The position numbers and the translations under genes are program-made. From positions 1 through 58,605 of the forward strand of contig UQPQ01000015.1 in NCBI GenBank assembly GCA_900542985.1: 58,605 bases of DNA. The letters run 5' to 3'. Below, one piece after another: positions 38,606-47,369 of this stretch. This DNA comes from an uncultured Bacteroides sp. (lineage in GTDB: Bacteria > Bacteroidota > Bacteroidia > Bacteroidales > Bacteroidaceae). The first letter of the stretch is position 1, and the number at the start of each line of letters is the position of its first letter. The notes below the pieces were generated by a model that made no database searches, had not been told where the DNA came from, and worked only from the letters and a program-made list of their open reading frames with translations.

Positions 38606-40423
38606 ATGGAAGAAAAAGAAGGGATAAAGACAAACGAATATTTGCGGGGTATTGTGCTTAACCTCCCAGAAGGTCCGGGTATTTACCAATACCTAAACTC
38701 AGAAGGAACCATCATCTATGTAGGGAAAGCCAAGAACCTGAAAAGACGAGTAAGCTCTTATTTCAATAAAGACCAGCATTCGGCTAAAACCCGAATACTG
38801 GTCAGTAAAATTGCAGACATTCGTTATATTGTTGTTAATACAGAAGAAGACGCTCTATTATTAGAGAATAATCTAATCAAGAAATACAAACCCAGATACA
38901 ATGTATTGCTGAAAGACGATAAGAGCTATCCTTCTATTTGTGTAAGCAACGAGTACTTTCCCCGTGTTTTTAAAACTCGTAATATTGTACGGAATGGATC
39001 GACCTACTACGGTCCATACAGCCATGTTCCATCCATGCATGCTGTATTAGATCTGATTAAAAAGCTATACCCTCTTCGCACCTGCCGCTTGGCTCTCACC
39101 CCGGAGAACATACGGGAAGGTAAATTCAATGTCTGTCTGGAATACCATATCAAGAATTGCAAAGGCCCTTGTATAGGACTTCAGTCGCACGAAGAATACA
39201 TGCAAAATATTGCAGAGGTAAAGGAGATACTCCGTGGAAATACACAAACTATTTGCACGGCTCTTCTAAAAGAAATGCAGGATTTGGCTGCAGAACTCCG
39301 TTTCGAAGAAGCACAAAAGTTGAAAGAGAAATTTGAGCTGATAGAGAACTATCGTTCCAAGAGCGAAGTCGTCAGTTCTATTCTGCATAACATCGATGTA
39401 TTCTCGATTGAGACAGACGAAAATGCAGCATATATCAATTATCTGCATATCACAAACGGCTGCATCAACCAGGCATTCACCTTTGAATATAAGAAGCGGT
39501 TGAATGAGACAAAAGAGGAACTGCTGGAGCTTGGCATCATCGAGATGCGCGAGCGTTACAAAAGCCTTTCCAAGGAAATCATCATTCCGTTCGAATTGGA
39601 TATGGAGATGAATGGAGTTGTTTTTACAATACCTCAACGAGGGGATAAAAAGCATTTGCTGGAGCTATCTATCCTAAATGTAAAGCAGTATAAGGTAGAC
39701 CGACTGAAACAAGCAGAGAAGCTAAACCCCGAACAACGGACCACGCGTATATTAAAAGAAATACAGGAACAATTGCATATGGACCGTCTTCCTATGCATA
39801 TTGAATGCTTCGACAACTCCAACATACAGGGTTCGGATGCCGTAGCCGCCTGTGTCGTTTTCAAAAAAGGAAAACCCAGTAAAAAAGACTACCGGAAGTA
39901 TATCATTAAAACTGTAGTCGGCCCAGACGACTATGCCTCCATGCAGGAAGTTGTACGAAGAAGATATACCCGCATTATAGAAGAACAAGGTGAACTTCCG
40001 GACTTAATCCTGACCGACGGTGGAAAGGGGCAAATGGAAGTAGTACGTCAGGTTATAGAAGACGAACTCAAGCTAACCATTCCCATCGCCGGACTTGCTA
40101 AAAACAACCGTCACCGTACCTCCGAAGTGCTGTACGGATTTCCTCCGATGATTGTAGGGATAAAACAAGGAACTCCCCTCTTCCATCTGCTGGAAAATAT
40201 CCAAGATGAAGTCCACCGGTTTGCCATTACCTTCCACCGAGACAAGCGAAGCAAAAGCCAGGTTGCCTCTGCATTGGATCAGATAAAAGGAATCGGAGAG
40301 AAAAGAAAAACAGCCCTTCTCAAGAAGTTTAAGAGCGTGAACCGCATCAAGCAGGCTACAGTGGAAGAGATTGCCGAAGTGGTGGGAATGGCCGCAGCAC
40401 AAAGTATTAAAGAAAGTTTATAA
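38606..40423 (+). CDS. uvrC: Excinuclease ABC subunit C
   Basis: This 605-residue nuclease makes both cuts around DNA lesions in nucleotide excision repair with UvrA and UvrB. Domains in order: GIY-YIG nuclease (GPGIYQYLNSEGTIIYVGKA, residues about 18-37), UvrB-binding UVR motif near 205-235 (LAAELRFEEAQKLKEKFELI), RNase H-like nuclease (IECFDNSNIQGSDAVAACVV, then DLILTDGGKGQ) and C-terminal helix-hairpin-helix (IKGIGEKRKTALLKKF). All are intact. Confidence 0.96.
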   Translation: MEEKEGIKTNEYLRGIVLNLPEGPGIYQYLNSEGTIIYVGKAKNLKRRVSSYFNKDQHSAKTRILVSKIADIRYIVVNTEEDALLLENNLIKKYKPRYNVLLKDDKSYPSICVSNEYFPRVFKTRNIVRNGSTYYGPYSHVPSMHAVLDLIKKLYPLRTCRLALTPENIREGKFNVCLEYHIKNCKGPCIGLQSHEEYMQNIAEVKEILRGNTQTICTALLKEMQDLAAELRFEEAQKLKEKFELIENYRSKSEVVSSILHNIDVFSIETDENAAYINYLHITNGCINQAFTFEYKKRLNETKEELLELGIIEMRERYKSLSKEIIIPFELDMEMNGVVFTIPQRGDKKHLLELSILNVKQYKVDRLKQAEKLNPEQRTTRILKEIQEQLHMDRLPMHIECFDNSNIQGSDAVAACVVFKKGKPSKKDYRKYIIKTVVGPDDYASMQEVVRRRYTRIIEEQGELPDLILTDGGKGQMEVVRQVIEDELKLTIPIAGLAKNNRHRTSEVLYGFPPMIVGIKQGTPLFHLLENIQDEVHRFAITFHRDKRSKSQVASALDQIKGIGEKRKTALLKKFKSVNRIKQATVEEIAEVVGMAAAQSIKESL

Positions 40424-40445
40424 ACAAAGAGTAAAAATTAATTGT

Positions 40446-40453
40446 TATCTTTG
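40446..40453 (+). promoter_or_regulatory. dtd-operon -7 promoter box
   Basis: TATCTTTG, 18 bases before the dtd ATG at 40472. It would start a separate unit of dtd, the pyrophosphohydrolase gene and deoC inside the longer run from mnmG. Confidence 0.6.
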
Positions 40454-40471
40454 TAGAAATGAGATTATCAC

Positions 40472-40924
40472 ATGAGAGTAGTTATTCAACGTGTCAGTCA
40501 TGCTTCCGTAACAATCGACGGAAGATGTAAATCCGCAATACAAGAAGGATTCATGATTTTGGTCGGAATAGAAGAAGCCGACACTCAGGAAGATGCCAAC
40601 TGGCTTTGTAAAAAGGTCCTTGGCTTACGAGTTTTTGACGATGAAAACGGAGTAATGAATCGCTCCATATTAGACATACAGGGAGAAATATTAGTCATCA
40701 GTCAGTTTACATTAATGGCATCAACAAAAAAAGGAAATCGCCCTTCATATATCCGGGCAGCACGACATGAAACAGCCATTCCTTTGTATGAATACTTCTG
40801 CGAAGAACTCAGCAAAGGTTTAGGAAAGCCTGTCGGTACCGGAGAGTTTGGAGCCGACATGAAAGTTGAGCTATTAAACAATGGCCCCGTAACCATTTGT
40901 ATGGATACTAAAAACAAGGAATGA
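40472..40924 (+). CDS. dtd: D-aminoacyl-tRNA deacylase
   Basis: This 150-residue enzyme removes D-amino acids (and glycine wrongly placed on tRNA-Ala) from tRNA. It has the family start MRVVIQRVSHASV, the active-site motif SQFTLMAST near residue 77-85 and the Gly-cisPro motif in LLNNGPVTICMD near residue 138. Length is typical. Its stop is separated by one base from the next start codon, so translation is coupled. Confidence 0.95.
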   Translation: MRVVIQRVSHASVTIDGRCKSAIQEGFMILVGIEEADTQEDANWLCKKVLGLRVFDDENGVMNRSILDIQGEILVISQFTLMASTKKGNRPSYIRAARHETAIPLYEYFCEELSKGLGKPVGTGEFGADMKVELLNNGPVTICMDTKNKE

Positions 40925-40925
40925 T

Positions 40926-41246
40926 ATGACACTGGAAGAAGCACAGAAAACAGTCGATAACTGGATAAAGACATACGGTGTACGCTATTTTAGCGAGCTC
41001 ACCAATATGGCCGTATTGACCGAAGAGGTGGGTGAATTAGCCCGGATTATGGCAAGAACCTACGGAGACCAATCGTTTAAAAAGGGAGAGAAACACGACC
41101 TTGGCGATGAAATGGCCGATGTGCTTTGGGTACTCCTTTGTTTGGCTAATCAAACGGGAGTTAATCTGACCGAAGCATTCCAAAAGAATCTCGAAAAAAA
41201 GACGAACAGAGACAAAGAAAGACATAAAAACAACCCTAAACTATAA
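40926..41246 (+). CDS. MazG-like nucleotide pyrophosphohydrolase
   Basis: This 106-residue all-alpha NTP pyrophosphohydrolase has the metal-binding helices EEVGELARIMA (residues about 38-48, ExxE type) and LGDEMADVLWVLL (about 60-72, ExxD type). Such enzymes hydrolyse (d)NTPs, often damaged or non-standard ones. It is coupled to dtd and 5 bases from deoC, making a small housekeeping and clean-up operon. The true substrate is unknown. Confidence 0.88.
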   Translation: MTLEEAQKTVDNWIKTYGVRYFSELTNMAVLTEEVGELARIMARTYGDQSFKKGEKHDLGDEMADVLWVLLCLANQTGVNLTEAFQKNLEKKTNRDKERHKNNPKL

Positions 41247-41251
41247 AGGAT

Positions 41252-42289
41252 ATGAAGTATAATCACGAAGAAAACTGTGAGTGCGGACATCATCACACTC
41301 ACCACCATGAAGAAAGTTGTCAGTGTGGGCACGATCATCATTATGCAGAAGAATGCGATGAAGATGACTGCACATGCTGTGATGAAGATCACGAGAACTT
41401 GCATCAGCCTGACAAATATCATTCAGCACTCAGCAAGTATAATACAGCTTTAAATGACGATGAAATTGCAGCAAAAACAGCACAACTCATCGAGAAACAC
41501 CTGAAGGAAAATGATACTGTGGAAGTAAAGAAATTCTTATTCCACTGCATCGACCTGACTACACTGAAATGCACAGACAGCGAACAGAGCGTAATGAAGT
41601 TTACAGAACGTGTCAATGAATTTGTAGACAAATATCCCGACTTGGACAACGTAGCTGCCATCTGTGTATACCCTAACATGGCAGAAATTGTAAACGATAC
41701 ACTGGAAGCCGACAACGTGAATATTGCTTGCGTATCGGGTGGTTTCCCTTCCTCACAGACATTCACAGAAATAAAAGTTGCAGAAACTGCAATGGCACTC
41801 CATGCCGGCGCAGACGAAATCGACATCGTTATCTCTGTGGGCAAGTTCTTGAGCGGTGACTACGAAGGTATGTGCGATGAAATCGAAGAATTGAAAGATG
41901 TATGCGGCGACAAACATCTGAAGGTAATTCTTGAAACAGGAGCTTTGGCAAGCGCATCCAATATCAAAAAAGCCTCTATCCTATCGATGTACTCTGGAGC
42001 TGATTTCATCAAGACTTCTACAGGTAAGGAAAAGCCAGCAGCCACTCCAGAAGCTGCATACGTAATGTGTCAGGCTATCAAGGAATATTTCCTTGAAACC
42101 GGACGAAAAGTAGGATTCAAACCGGCAGGAGGTATCAATACCGTACACGATGCTCTGGTTTACTACACCATCGTAAAAGAAGTGTTGGGTAAAGAATGGC
42201 TGACTAATGAACTGTTCCGCTTAGGAACCAGCAGAATGGCCAATCTGCTTCTTTCTGACATTGTAGGACAAGAAACCAAATTCTTCTAA
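41252..42289 (+). CDS. deoC: Deoxyribose-phosphate aldolase with His/Cys-rich N-terminal extension
   Basis: This 345-residue protein has a normal class I aldolase from about residue 60: it splits 2-deoxyribose-5-phosphate to glyceraldehyde-3-phosphate and acetaldehyde. The Schiff-base Lys lies in DFIKTSTGK, the second active-site Lys in GFKPAGGINT, and the Asp in GADEIDIVISVG. The first 55 or so residues are unlike other DeoC: they have about 13 His and 8 Cys, with a twice-used motif (NCECGHHHTHHH and SCQCGHDHH) and a CTCC cluster. That looks like a metal-binding tail (zinc, nickel or copper). The start is 5 bases after the gene before it, so the extension is not from a misplaced start. Confidence 0.93.
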   Translation: MKYNHEENCECGHHHTHHHEESCQCGHDHHYAEECDEDDCTCCDEDHENLHQPDKYHSALSKYNTALNDDEIAAKTAQLIEKHLKENDTVEVKKFLFHCIDLTTLKCTDSEQSVMKFTERVNEFVDKYPDLDNVAAICVYPNMAEIVNDTLEADNVNIACVSGGFPSSQTFTEIKVAETAMALHAGADEIDIVISVGKFLSGDYEGMCDEIEELKDVCGDKHLKVILETGALASASNIKKASILSMYSGADFIKTSTGKEKPAATPEAAYVMCQAIKEYFLETGRKVGFKPAGGINTVHDALVYYTIVKEVLGKEWLTNELFRLGTSRMANLLLSDIVGQETKFF

Positions 42290-42314
42290 GACAGAAGAAT
42301 CACCTATACAACAA

Positions 42315-42353
42315 ACAGAGATTGACTCAATTCGATTTTGAGACAATCTCTGT
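42315..42353 (+). terminator. Intrinsic terminator of deoC
   Basis: ACAGAGATTG (42315-42324) pairs perfectly with CAATCTCTGT (42344-42353), followed by six or more T. An inner pairing (CTCAA/TTGAG) strengthens it. Confidence 0.88.
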
Positions 42354-42439
42354 TTTTTTATTTCAAAAATAAGATACTTCTGCTCCAATTCATCGGCAGA
42401 AAATCGATTCATTACCATAGATTCTATTCATTGAATGAA

Positions 42440-42523
42440 ATCGACGACGTCGGCTGTAGAATCGACGACGTTGAATGTACAGCCAACACCGTCAAATGTA
42501 CAAACAACGTCGGCAATTAAAGT
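42440..42523. repeat. 21-bp degenerate tandem repeat, locus 1 (about 4 units)
   Basis: Units start at 42440, 42461, 42482 and 42503, each 21 bases: the first is ATCGACGACGTCGGCTGTAG plus A, the second ATCGACGACGTTGAATGTAC plus A, and the last two are more degenerate. The same repeat type lies at 56918-57001, 14 kb away, also between genes. The period equals seven codons, and an open frame reads IDDV-type repeats, but no gene is convincing. The rest of 42354-42760 shows no gene. Confidence 0.8.
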
Positions 42524-42701
42524 GCCCGACACTCCTCCCCTCTTTTTCCTTCCTGCTACAGTATATATCAACTTCTGATCTCGTTTTACCTGCTCCAGAT
42601 AAAGAAACGACTCATACTGTATATGTAAAAGACTGTTGATTCGGAGAGCGGTTTACGGTATAACCGGCCTTCCCGACACGGGAACCAAAGCATCTGGATA
42701 C

Positions 42702-42741
42702 AAAAACGAGGCTGCCGCAAAATAAGGTTTGCAACAGCCCC
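42702..42741 (-). terminator. Intrinsic terminator of the polyprenyl synthase gene
   Basis: On the minus strand a 14-bp stem (42741-42728 with 42721-42708, two imperfect positions) is followed by GTTTTTG. It lies 20 bases after the stop of the gene at 42761. Confidence 0.8.
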
Positions 42742-42760
42742 GCTTTACATTTTAATACTA

Positions 42761-43735
42761 TTACTTATTTCTTTCAATTACATAATCAATATACATTGTC
42801 AGCGCCTCTCTTACCGATTCATCGGCAGTTTCGGGAAGCAAGGCCAGAGCCCGGCTTCTATAGTCGTACATCACATTCTGTGCATACTCTATTCCTCCCT
42901 CTTGTTTCACAAAACGAACGAAATCTTCTATTTCATCCCGAGAAGCCTCAAACGCCCGAATTTTCAAAGCCAGTTGACGATACTTCTCACCGGCTTTATT
43001 ATTCAATACATACAATGCAGGCAGGGTCAATTTTCCCTCCAACATATCATTTCCCGTGGGTTTACCCAACTCTTCATTCTCAAAATAATCGAATATATCG
43101 TCTTTTATCTGGAAAGCAATACCAATCATTTCTCCAAAAAGAGCTGCTAATTTGATATTCCCTTCAGATGCTTTGACAGAAACAGCTCCACTTTCTGCAC
43201 TGGCAGTAAACAAGGCAGCTGTCTTCTTACGAATTACATCAAAATAAATCTCTTCTGAAAAATCCAAGTTATTGATATTCGCCAATTGAATAATTTCTCC
43301 TTCCGATAATTCCTGCCCTAAACGTGATACCAAATCAACCAGTTCAATCTGTCCTGTGACAGCAGCATGCTTCAAACTTGTAGCCAATAAATAATCACCC
43401 ACCAATACCGATACTTTATTATCATACATAGCATTGACAGAAGACTGTCCGCGTCTTTGATTACTCTCATCTACCACATCATCATGTACCAGACTGGCAG
43501 TATGAAGCAACTCCAACGAAAGAGCAGCATGTAAAGTAGAGGCATTAGGAGCAGCAAACAACTTTGCCATCAATAATACCAAAATAGGACGCATCATCTT
43601 TCCGTTGCGTTTTTTGATATACGACAGCACTTCATTGAGCAGTGGAGTTGAACTTTTCAACGAATCATCAAAAAGCAACTTAAATTCACCTAACTCTTTT
43701 TCAACAGGTTTTCGGATCAATTCTATTTTATTCAT
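42761..43735 (-). CDS. Polyprenyl diphosphate synthase (octaprenyl type)
   Basis: This 324-residue trans-isoprenyl synthase builds the long prenyl chain, probably for menaquinone. The first Asp-rich motif is LVHDDVVDES (with the DDxxD in HDDVVD), the second is IKDDIFDYFENEELGKPTGND, and there is GDYLLATSLKHA between. Chain length cannot be set from sequence here. It has its own promoter (TACTTTTG at 43760-43753 on the minus strand) in the divergent region shared with polA. Confidence 0.92.
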   Translation of the reverse strand: MNKIELIRKPVEKELGEFKLLFDDSLKSSTPLLNEVLSYIKKRNGKMMRPILVLLMAKLFAAPNASTLHAALSLELLHTASLVHDDVVDESNQRRGQSSVNAMYDNKVSVLVGDYLLATSLKHAAVTGQIELVDLVSRLGQELSEGEIIQLANINNLDFSEEIYFDVIRKKTAALFTASAESGAVSVKASEGNIKLAALFGEMIGIAFQIKDDIFDYFENEELGKPTGNDMLEGKLTLPALYVLNNKAGEKYRQLALKIRAFEASRDEIEDFVRFVKQEGGIEYAQNVMYDYRSRALALLPETADESVREALTMYIDYVIERNK

Positions 43736-43752
43736 AGAGGCTTATTTGCGTA

Positions 43753-43760
43753 CAAAAGTA
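43753..43760 (-). promoter_or_regulatory. -7 promoter box of the polyprenyl synthase gene
   Basis: TACTTTTG on the minus strand, 17 bases before the start at 43735. On the plus strand TACTTTTA (43792-43799) may serve polA. Confidence 0.55.
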
Positions 43761-43827
43761 ATAATAAAACAGGGAATACGGTATTTTTTTGTACTTTTAC
43801 ATAGAAAATCTTAATATTTTTACACGA

Positions 43828-46608
43828 ATGGAGAAACTATTTCTATTAGATGCCTATGCGCTTATATACCGTGCATATTATGCCCTTATTAAGAATCCGC
43901 GTATTAATTCCAAAGGCTTCAATACCTCCGCCATCATGGGATTTGTAAATACATTAGAAGATGTATTGAAGAAAGAGCAGCCTACTCATATCGGAATTGC
44001 TTTCGACCCGGCAGGCCCTACTTTCCGTCATGAAGCATTTGAACAGTACAAGGCACAACGTGAAGAAACACCGGAAGCAATCCGTCTCTCCGTCCCTATC
44101 ATTAAAGATATTATCCGAGCTTATCGCATTCCTATCCTTGAAGTTCCCGGATTCGAAGCCGACGACGTAATCGGAACATTGGCTACCGAAGCTGGAAAGC
44201 AAGGCATCAAAACTTATATGATGACTCCTGATAAAGACTATGGACAACTTGTCTCCGATAATGTATTTATGTATCGCCCTAAATATGGGGACAAAGAGTT
44301 TGAGGTTATGGGAGTGGAAGAAGTAAAAGCAAAATTCGATATACAGTCTCCTTCACAAGTCATCGACATGCTGGGCTTGATGGGAGACAGTGCAGACAAC
44401 ATTCCCGGATGTCCGGGAGTAGGAGAAAAAACTGCACAAAAACTCATCGCACAATTTGGAAGCATCGAGAATCTGCTCGAACATACACATGAACTGAAAG
44501 GTGCTATCAAAACGAAAATAGAAAACAACCGGCAACAAATTGAATTCTCCAAATTCCTGGCTACAATTAAAACAGATGTACCTGTTACACTCGACATGGA
44601 GAGTTTAAAAAGAAAATCTATCAATGAAGAGGAACTTCGTAAAATTTTTGAGGAACTCGAATTTCGTACACTAATCGACCGTATTTTGAAAAGTGAGAAA
44701 AAAACAGCTGTTTCAACCTCTCCTACTTCCTCTTCACAGGGCGATCTTTTCGGCTTTTTTGCGTCCGAAAGTACAGACGATTCAAAAAATTCGATTTTAC
44801 AGAGCCTTGAAACGTTAAAATACGACTACCAACTCATTGATACAGAAGAAAAAAGAGCTGATTTTTTACAAAATATCCTTACAAAGGATTTTTTTAGTTT
44901 TGATACGGAAACAACCGGAACAGAGCCAATCACCGCAGAATTGGTAGGAATGAGCTTCAGTTATGCCGAAAATCAGGCCTTTTATGTCCCAGTACCGGCA
45001 AATCGTGAAGAAGCACAAAAAATAGTAGATCAGTTCAAGCCTCTGCTCGAAAACAAGCAAACTTTAAAGATCGGACAAAATATCAAATACGATATGCTTG
45101 TCTTAGGAAACTATGGTATCGAAGTACAAGGTCCCTTGTTCGATACCATGATTGCTCACTACGTACTGCAACCCGAACTGCATCATGGAATGGATTACCT
45201 GGCAGAGGTCTACCTGAAATACAATACCATCAAAATCGAAGAGCTGATCGGTCCCAAGGGGAAGAATCAGAAAAATATGCGTGACCTCTCCCCTGCCTCT
45301 GTTTACAAATATGCATGTGAAGATGCTGATGTAACCTTAAAGCTCAAATCAATCTTGGAAAAAGAGTTGAAGACTAACGGGGTGGAAGAATTGTTCTGGA
45401 ATATCGAAATGCCTCTTGTTCCTGTACTTGCCTACATGGAACGAAATGGAGTCCGCATTGATACCAATGCTCTGAAAGAAACTTCTACTCATTTTACTGC
45501 CCGAATGCATCAGATTGAAGAAGAAGTGCACCAGCTTGCGGGCATAGAGTTCAACATTGCATCTCCCAAACAGGTTGGTGAGGTTCTTTTCGACCGGCTA
45601 AAGATTACAGAAAAAGCTAAAAAGACAAAGACGGGACAATATGTTACTTCCGAGGAAGTACTGGAAAGCCTGCGAGGTAAGCATGAAATAGTAGGAAAAA
45701 TTCTGGAGCATCGTGGACTTAAAAAGCTCTTGGGTACCTATATTGATGCTCTCCCTCTGCTCATCAACCCACAGACAGGACATATACATACCTCTTTCAA
45801 CCAGACTGTAACTGCTACCGGACGTTTAAGTTCCAGCAACCCCAATCTGCAGAATATTCCCATTCGCAATGAAGAAGGAAAAGAGATAAGAAAAGCATTT
45901 ATCCCCGATGAAGGATGTGAGTTCTTCTCTGCCGATTATTCTCAGATTGAATTGCGTATTATGGCACATTTAAGTGGTGACCCTCATATGATAGAAGCTT
46001 TCCAGAAAGAACTGGATATCCATGCAGCTACAGCCGCTAAAATATATAAGGAGGAAATTAGCGAAGTCACCCGCGAACAACGAAGCAAAGCCAAAACTGC
46101 TAATTTTGGTATTATATATGGTATATCTGTATTTGGATTGGCAGAACGATTAAATGTAGACAGAAAAGAAGCCAAAGAACTTATCGACGGTTATTTTGCC
46201 AATTATCCGCATGTCAAAGAATATATGGATCAGAGTATACGTATCGCTAAAGAACAAGGATACATTGAAACCATATTCAAACGGAAACGTTATTTGCCGG
46301 ATATCAACTCCCACAATGCAGTAGTAAGAGGATATGCCGAACGCAATGCCATCAATGCTCCTATACAGGGAAGTGCGGCCGATATAATCAAAGTAGCTAT
46401 GATCCAAATCTACCAACGCTTCCGTACAGAAGGAATTAAGTCGAAAATGATTCTCCAGGTACACGACGAATTGAACTTCAGCGTACTGCCCGAAGAAAAG
46501 CAAAAAGTACAGCAGATTGTGATAGAAGAAATGGAAAGAGCTTACAAAATGAAAGTACCTTTGCGTGCAGACTGTGGTTGGGGACAAAATTGGCTTGAAG
46601 CACATTAG
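43828..46608 (+). CDS. polA: DNA polymerase I
   Basis: This 926-residue polymerase fills gaps and removes RNA primers. The 5'-3' exonuclease spans about 1-290 (FEADDVIGTLA, GLMGDSADNIPGCPGVGEKTA). The 3'-5' proofreading domain is intact and active by motif (FFSFDTETTGTEP, then IGQNIKYDMLVL, then YACEDADVTL). The polymerase has ADYSQIELRIMAHLSGD, RSKAKTANFGIIYG (O helix) and LQVHDELNF. ATG 43828 begins MEKLFLLDAYALIYRAYYA; upstream in frame is the promoter region. Confidence 0.97.
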   Translation: MEKLFLLDAYALIYRAYYALIKNPRINSKGFNTSAIMGFVNTLEDVLKKEQPTHIGIAFDPAGPTFRHEAFEQYKAQREETPEAIRLSVPIIKDIIRAYRIPILEVPGFEADDVIGTLATEAGKQGIKTYMMTPDKDYGQLVSDNVFMYRPKYGDKEFEVMGVEEVKAKFDIQSPSQVIDMLGLMGDSADNIPGCPGVGEKTAQKLIAQFGSIENLLEHTHELKGAIKTKIENNRQQIEFSKFLATIKTDVPVTLDMESLKRKSINEEELRKIFEELEFRTLIDRILKSEKKTAVSTSPTSSSQGDLFGFFASESTDDSKNSILQSLETLKYDYQLIDTEEKRADFLQNILTKDFFSFDTETTGTEPITAELVGMSFSYAENQAFYVPVPANREEAQKIVDQFKPLLENKQTLKIGQNIKYDMLVLGNYGIEVQGPLFDTMIAHYVLQPELHHGMDYLAEVYLKYNTIKIEELIGPKGKNQKNMRDLSPASVYKYACEDADVTLKLKSILEKELKTNGVEELFWNIEMPLVPVLAYMERNGVRIDTNALKETSTHFTARMHQIEEEVHQLAGIEFNIASPKQVGEVLFDRLKITEKAKKTKTGQYVTSEEVLESLRGKHEIVGKILEHRGLKKLLGTYIDALPLLINPQTGHIHTSFNQTVTATGRLSSSNPNLQNIPIRNEEGKEIRKAFIPDEGCEFFSADYSQIELRIMAHLSGDPHMIEAFQKELDIHAATAAKIYKEEISEVTREQRSKAKTANFGIIYGISVFGLAERLNVDRKEAKELIDGYFANYPHVKEYMDQSIRIAKEQGYIETIFKRKRYLPDINSHNAVVRGYAERNAINAPIQGSAADIIKVAMIQIYQRFRTEGIKSKMILQVHDELNFSVLPEEKQKVQQIVIEEMERAYKMKVPLRADCGWGQNWLEAH

Positions 46609-46703
46609 TCTATTCCAAATGTTAACGTACCTTTAATTTCTATCATTTTGCTAATTTTTGAGAAAAATATGGCAAAAATGATAGTAGATATCAAAGGTTT
46701 CAC

Positions 46704-46711
46704 TATATTTG
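46704..46711 (+). promoter_or_regulatory. -7 promoter box of the DUF3836 gene
   Basis: TATATTTG fits TAnnTTTG, 50 bases before the start at 46761. Confidence 0.6.
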
Positions 46712-46760
46712 CAGCGTAATCAAAAACAAAAAGATAGTAAAACCTTAAAAAATTAAAGAT

Positions 46761-47147
46761 ATGAAAAAGATTAATTTCCTCAGAAGCCTATTAGTTGTAG
46801 TACTTGCATTTGTTGCTAACCTTACAGTTTTTGCTGGCATACCGGAAAATAATTTAATCTATAACTCAGAAGAAGTTGACGGAGTGAAAGTGTCAGAAAC
46901 CGTTTATAAAATGAATGGAAATATTCTGACAAACTACATGAAATACAACTATAAGTATGATGATAACCAGCAGGTGATCGAAAACCTTTCACAGAAATGG
47001 AACAACGACAGCCAGACTTGGGAAAACAACTTGTGCATCAAGTACATATACGACAAGAAAAGTGTAACAACAGAATATTATAAATGGAATAAGAAAAAAC
47101 AGGAATTTGTTCTTGTTCCTGATATGACAGTTACAATGGACAAATAA
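46761..47147 (+). CDS. DUF3836 family exported protein
   Basis: This 128-residue protein has a signal peptide (NFLRSLLVVVLAFVANLTVFA) and a small strand-rich mature domain of about 105 residues with repeated aromatic/lysine patterns (YNYKYDDNQQVIENLSQKWN, then IKYIYDKKSVTTEYYKWN). This is the layout of DUF3836, a Bacteroides-specific family of unknown role. It stands alone with promoter and terminator. Confidence 0.8.
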   Translation: MKKINFLRSLLVVVLAFVANLTVFAGIPENNLIYNSEEVDGVKVSETVYKMNGNILTNYMKYNYKYDDNQQVIENLSQKWNNDSQTWENNLCIKYIYDKKSVTTEYYKWNKKKQEFVLVPDMTVTMDK

Positions 47148-47190
47148 AAAGATAATATAAATAATAATTCATAAACTCTCTTATCAACTC

Positions 47191-47217
47191 AGAGGCACCT
47201 CGTGATGAAGTGCCTCT
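47191..47217 (+). terminator. Intrinsic terminator of the DUF3836 gene
   Basis: AGAGGCAC (47191-47198) pairs with GTGCCTCT (47210-47217), then TTTTTTC. The arms repeat the words of the leuS terminator at 33645. Confidence 0.85.
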
Positions 47218-47333
47218 TTTTTCTTTTAAAGAGATATGGTTTTCCAATATTTTCCTCACAAATAGTTATAATTTATAACCTGATTAGATATTATTAAAAA
47301 GGTTTACTTCATCAAATTCTATAGGGAAAGAGC

Positions 47334-47341
47334 TATCTTTG
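47334..47341 (+). promoter_or_regulatory. -7 promoter box of the GH95 gene
   Basis: TATCTTTG, 28 bases before the ATG at 47370. Confidence 0.65.
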
Positions 47342-47369
47342 CAAAAACTTATTTTTGAGATTTATCACT

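Noticed and set aside
42338..42520. Open frame with IDDV-type repeats
   Set aside because: It starts inside the deoC terminator and its repeats are only the translation of the 21-bp repeat.
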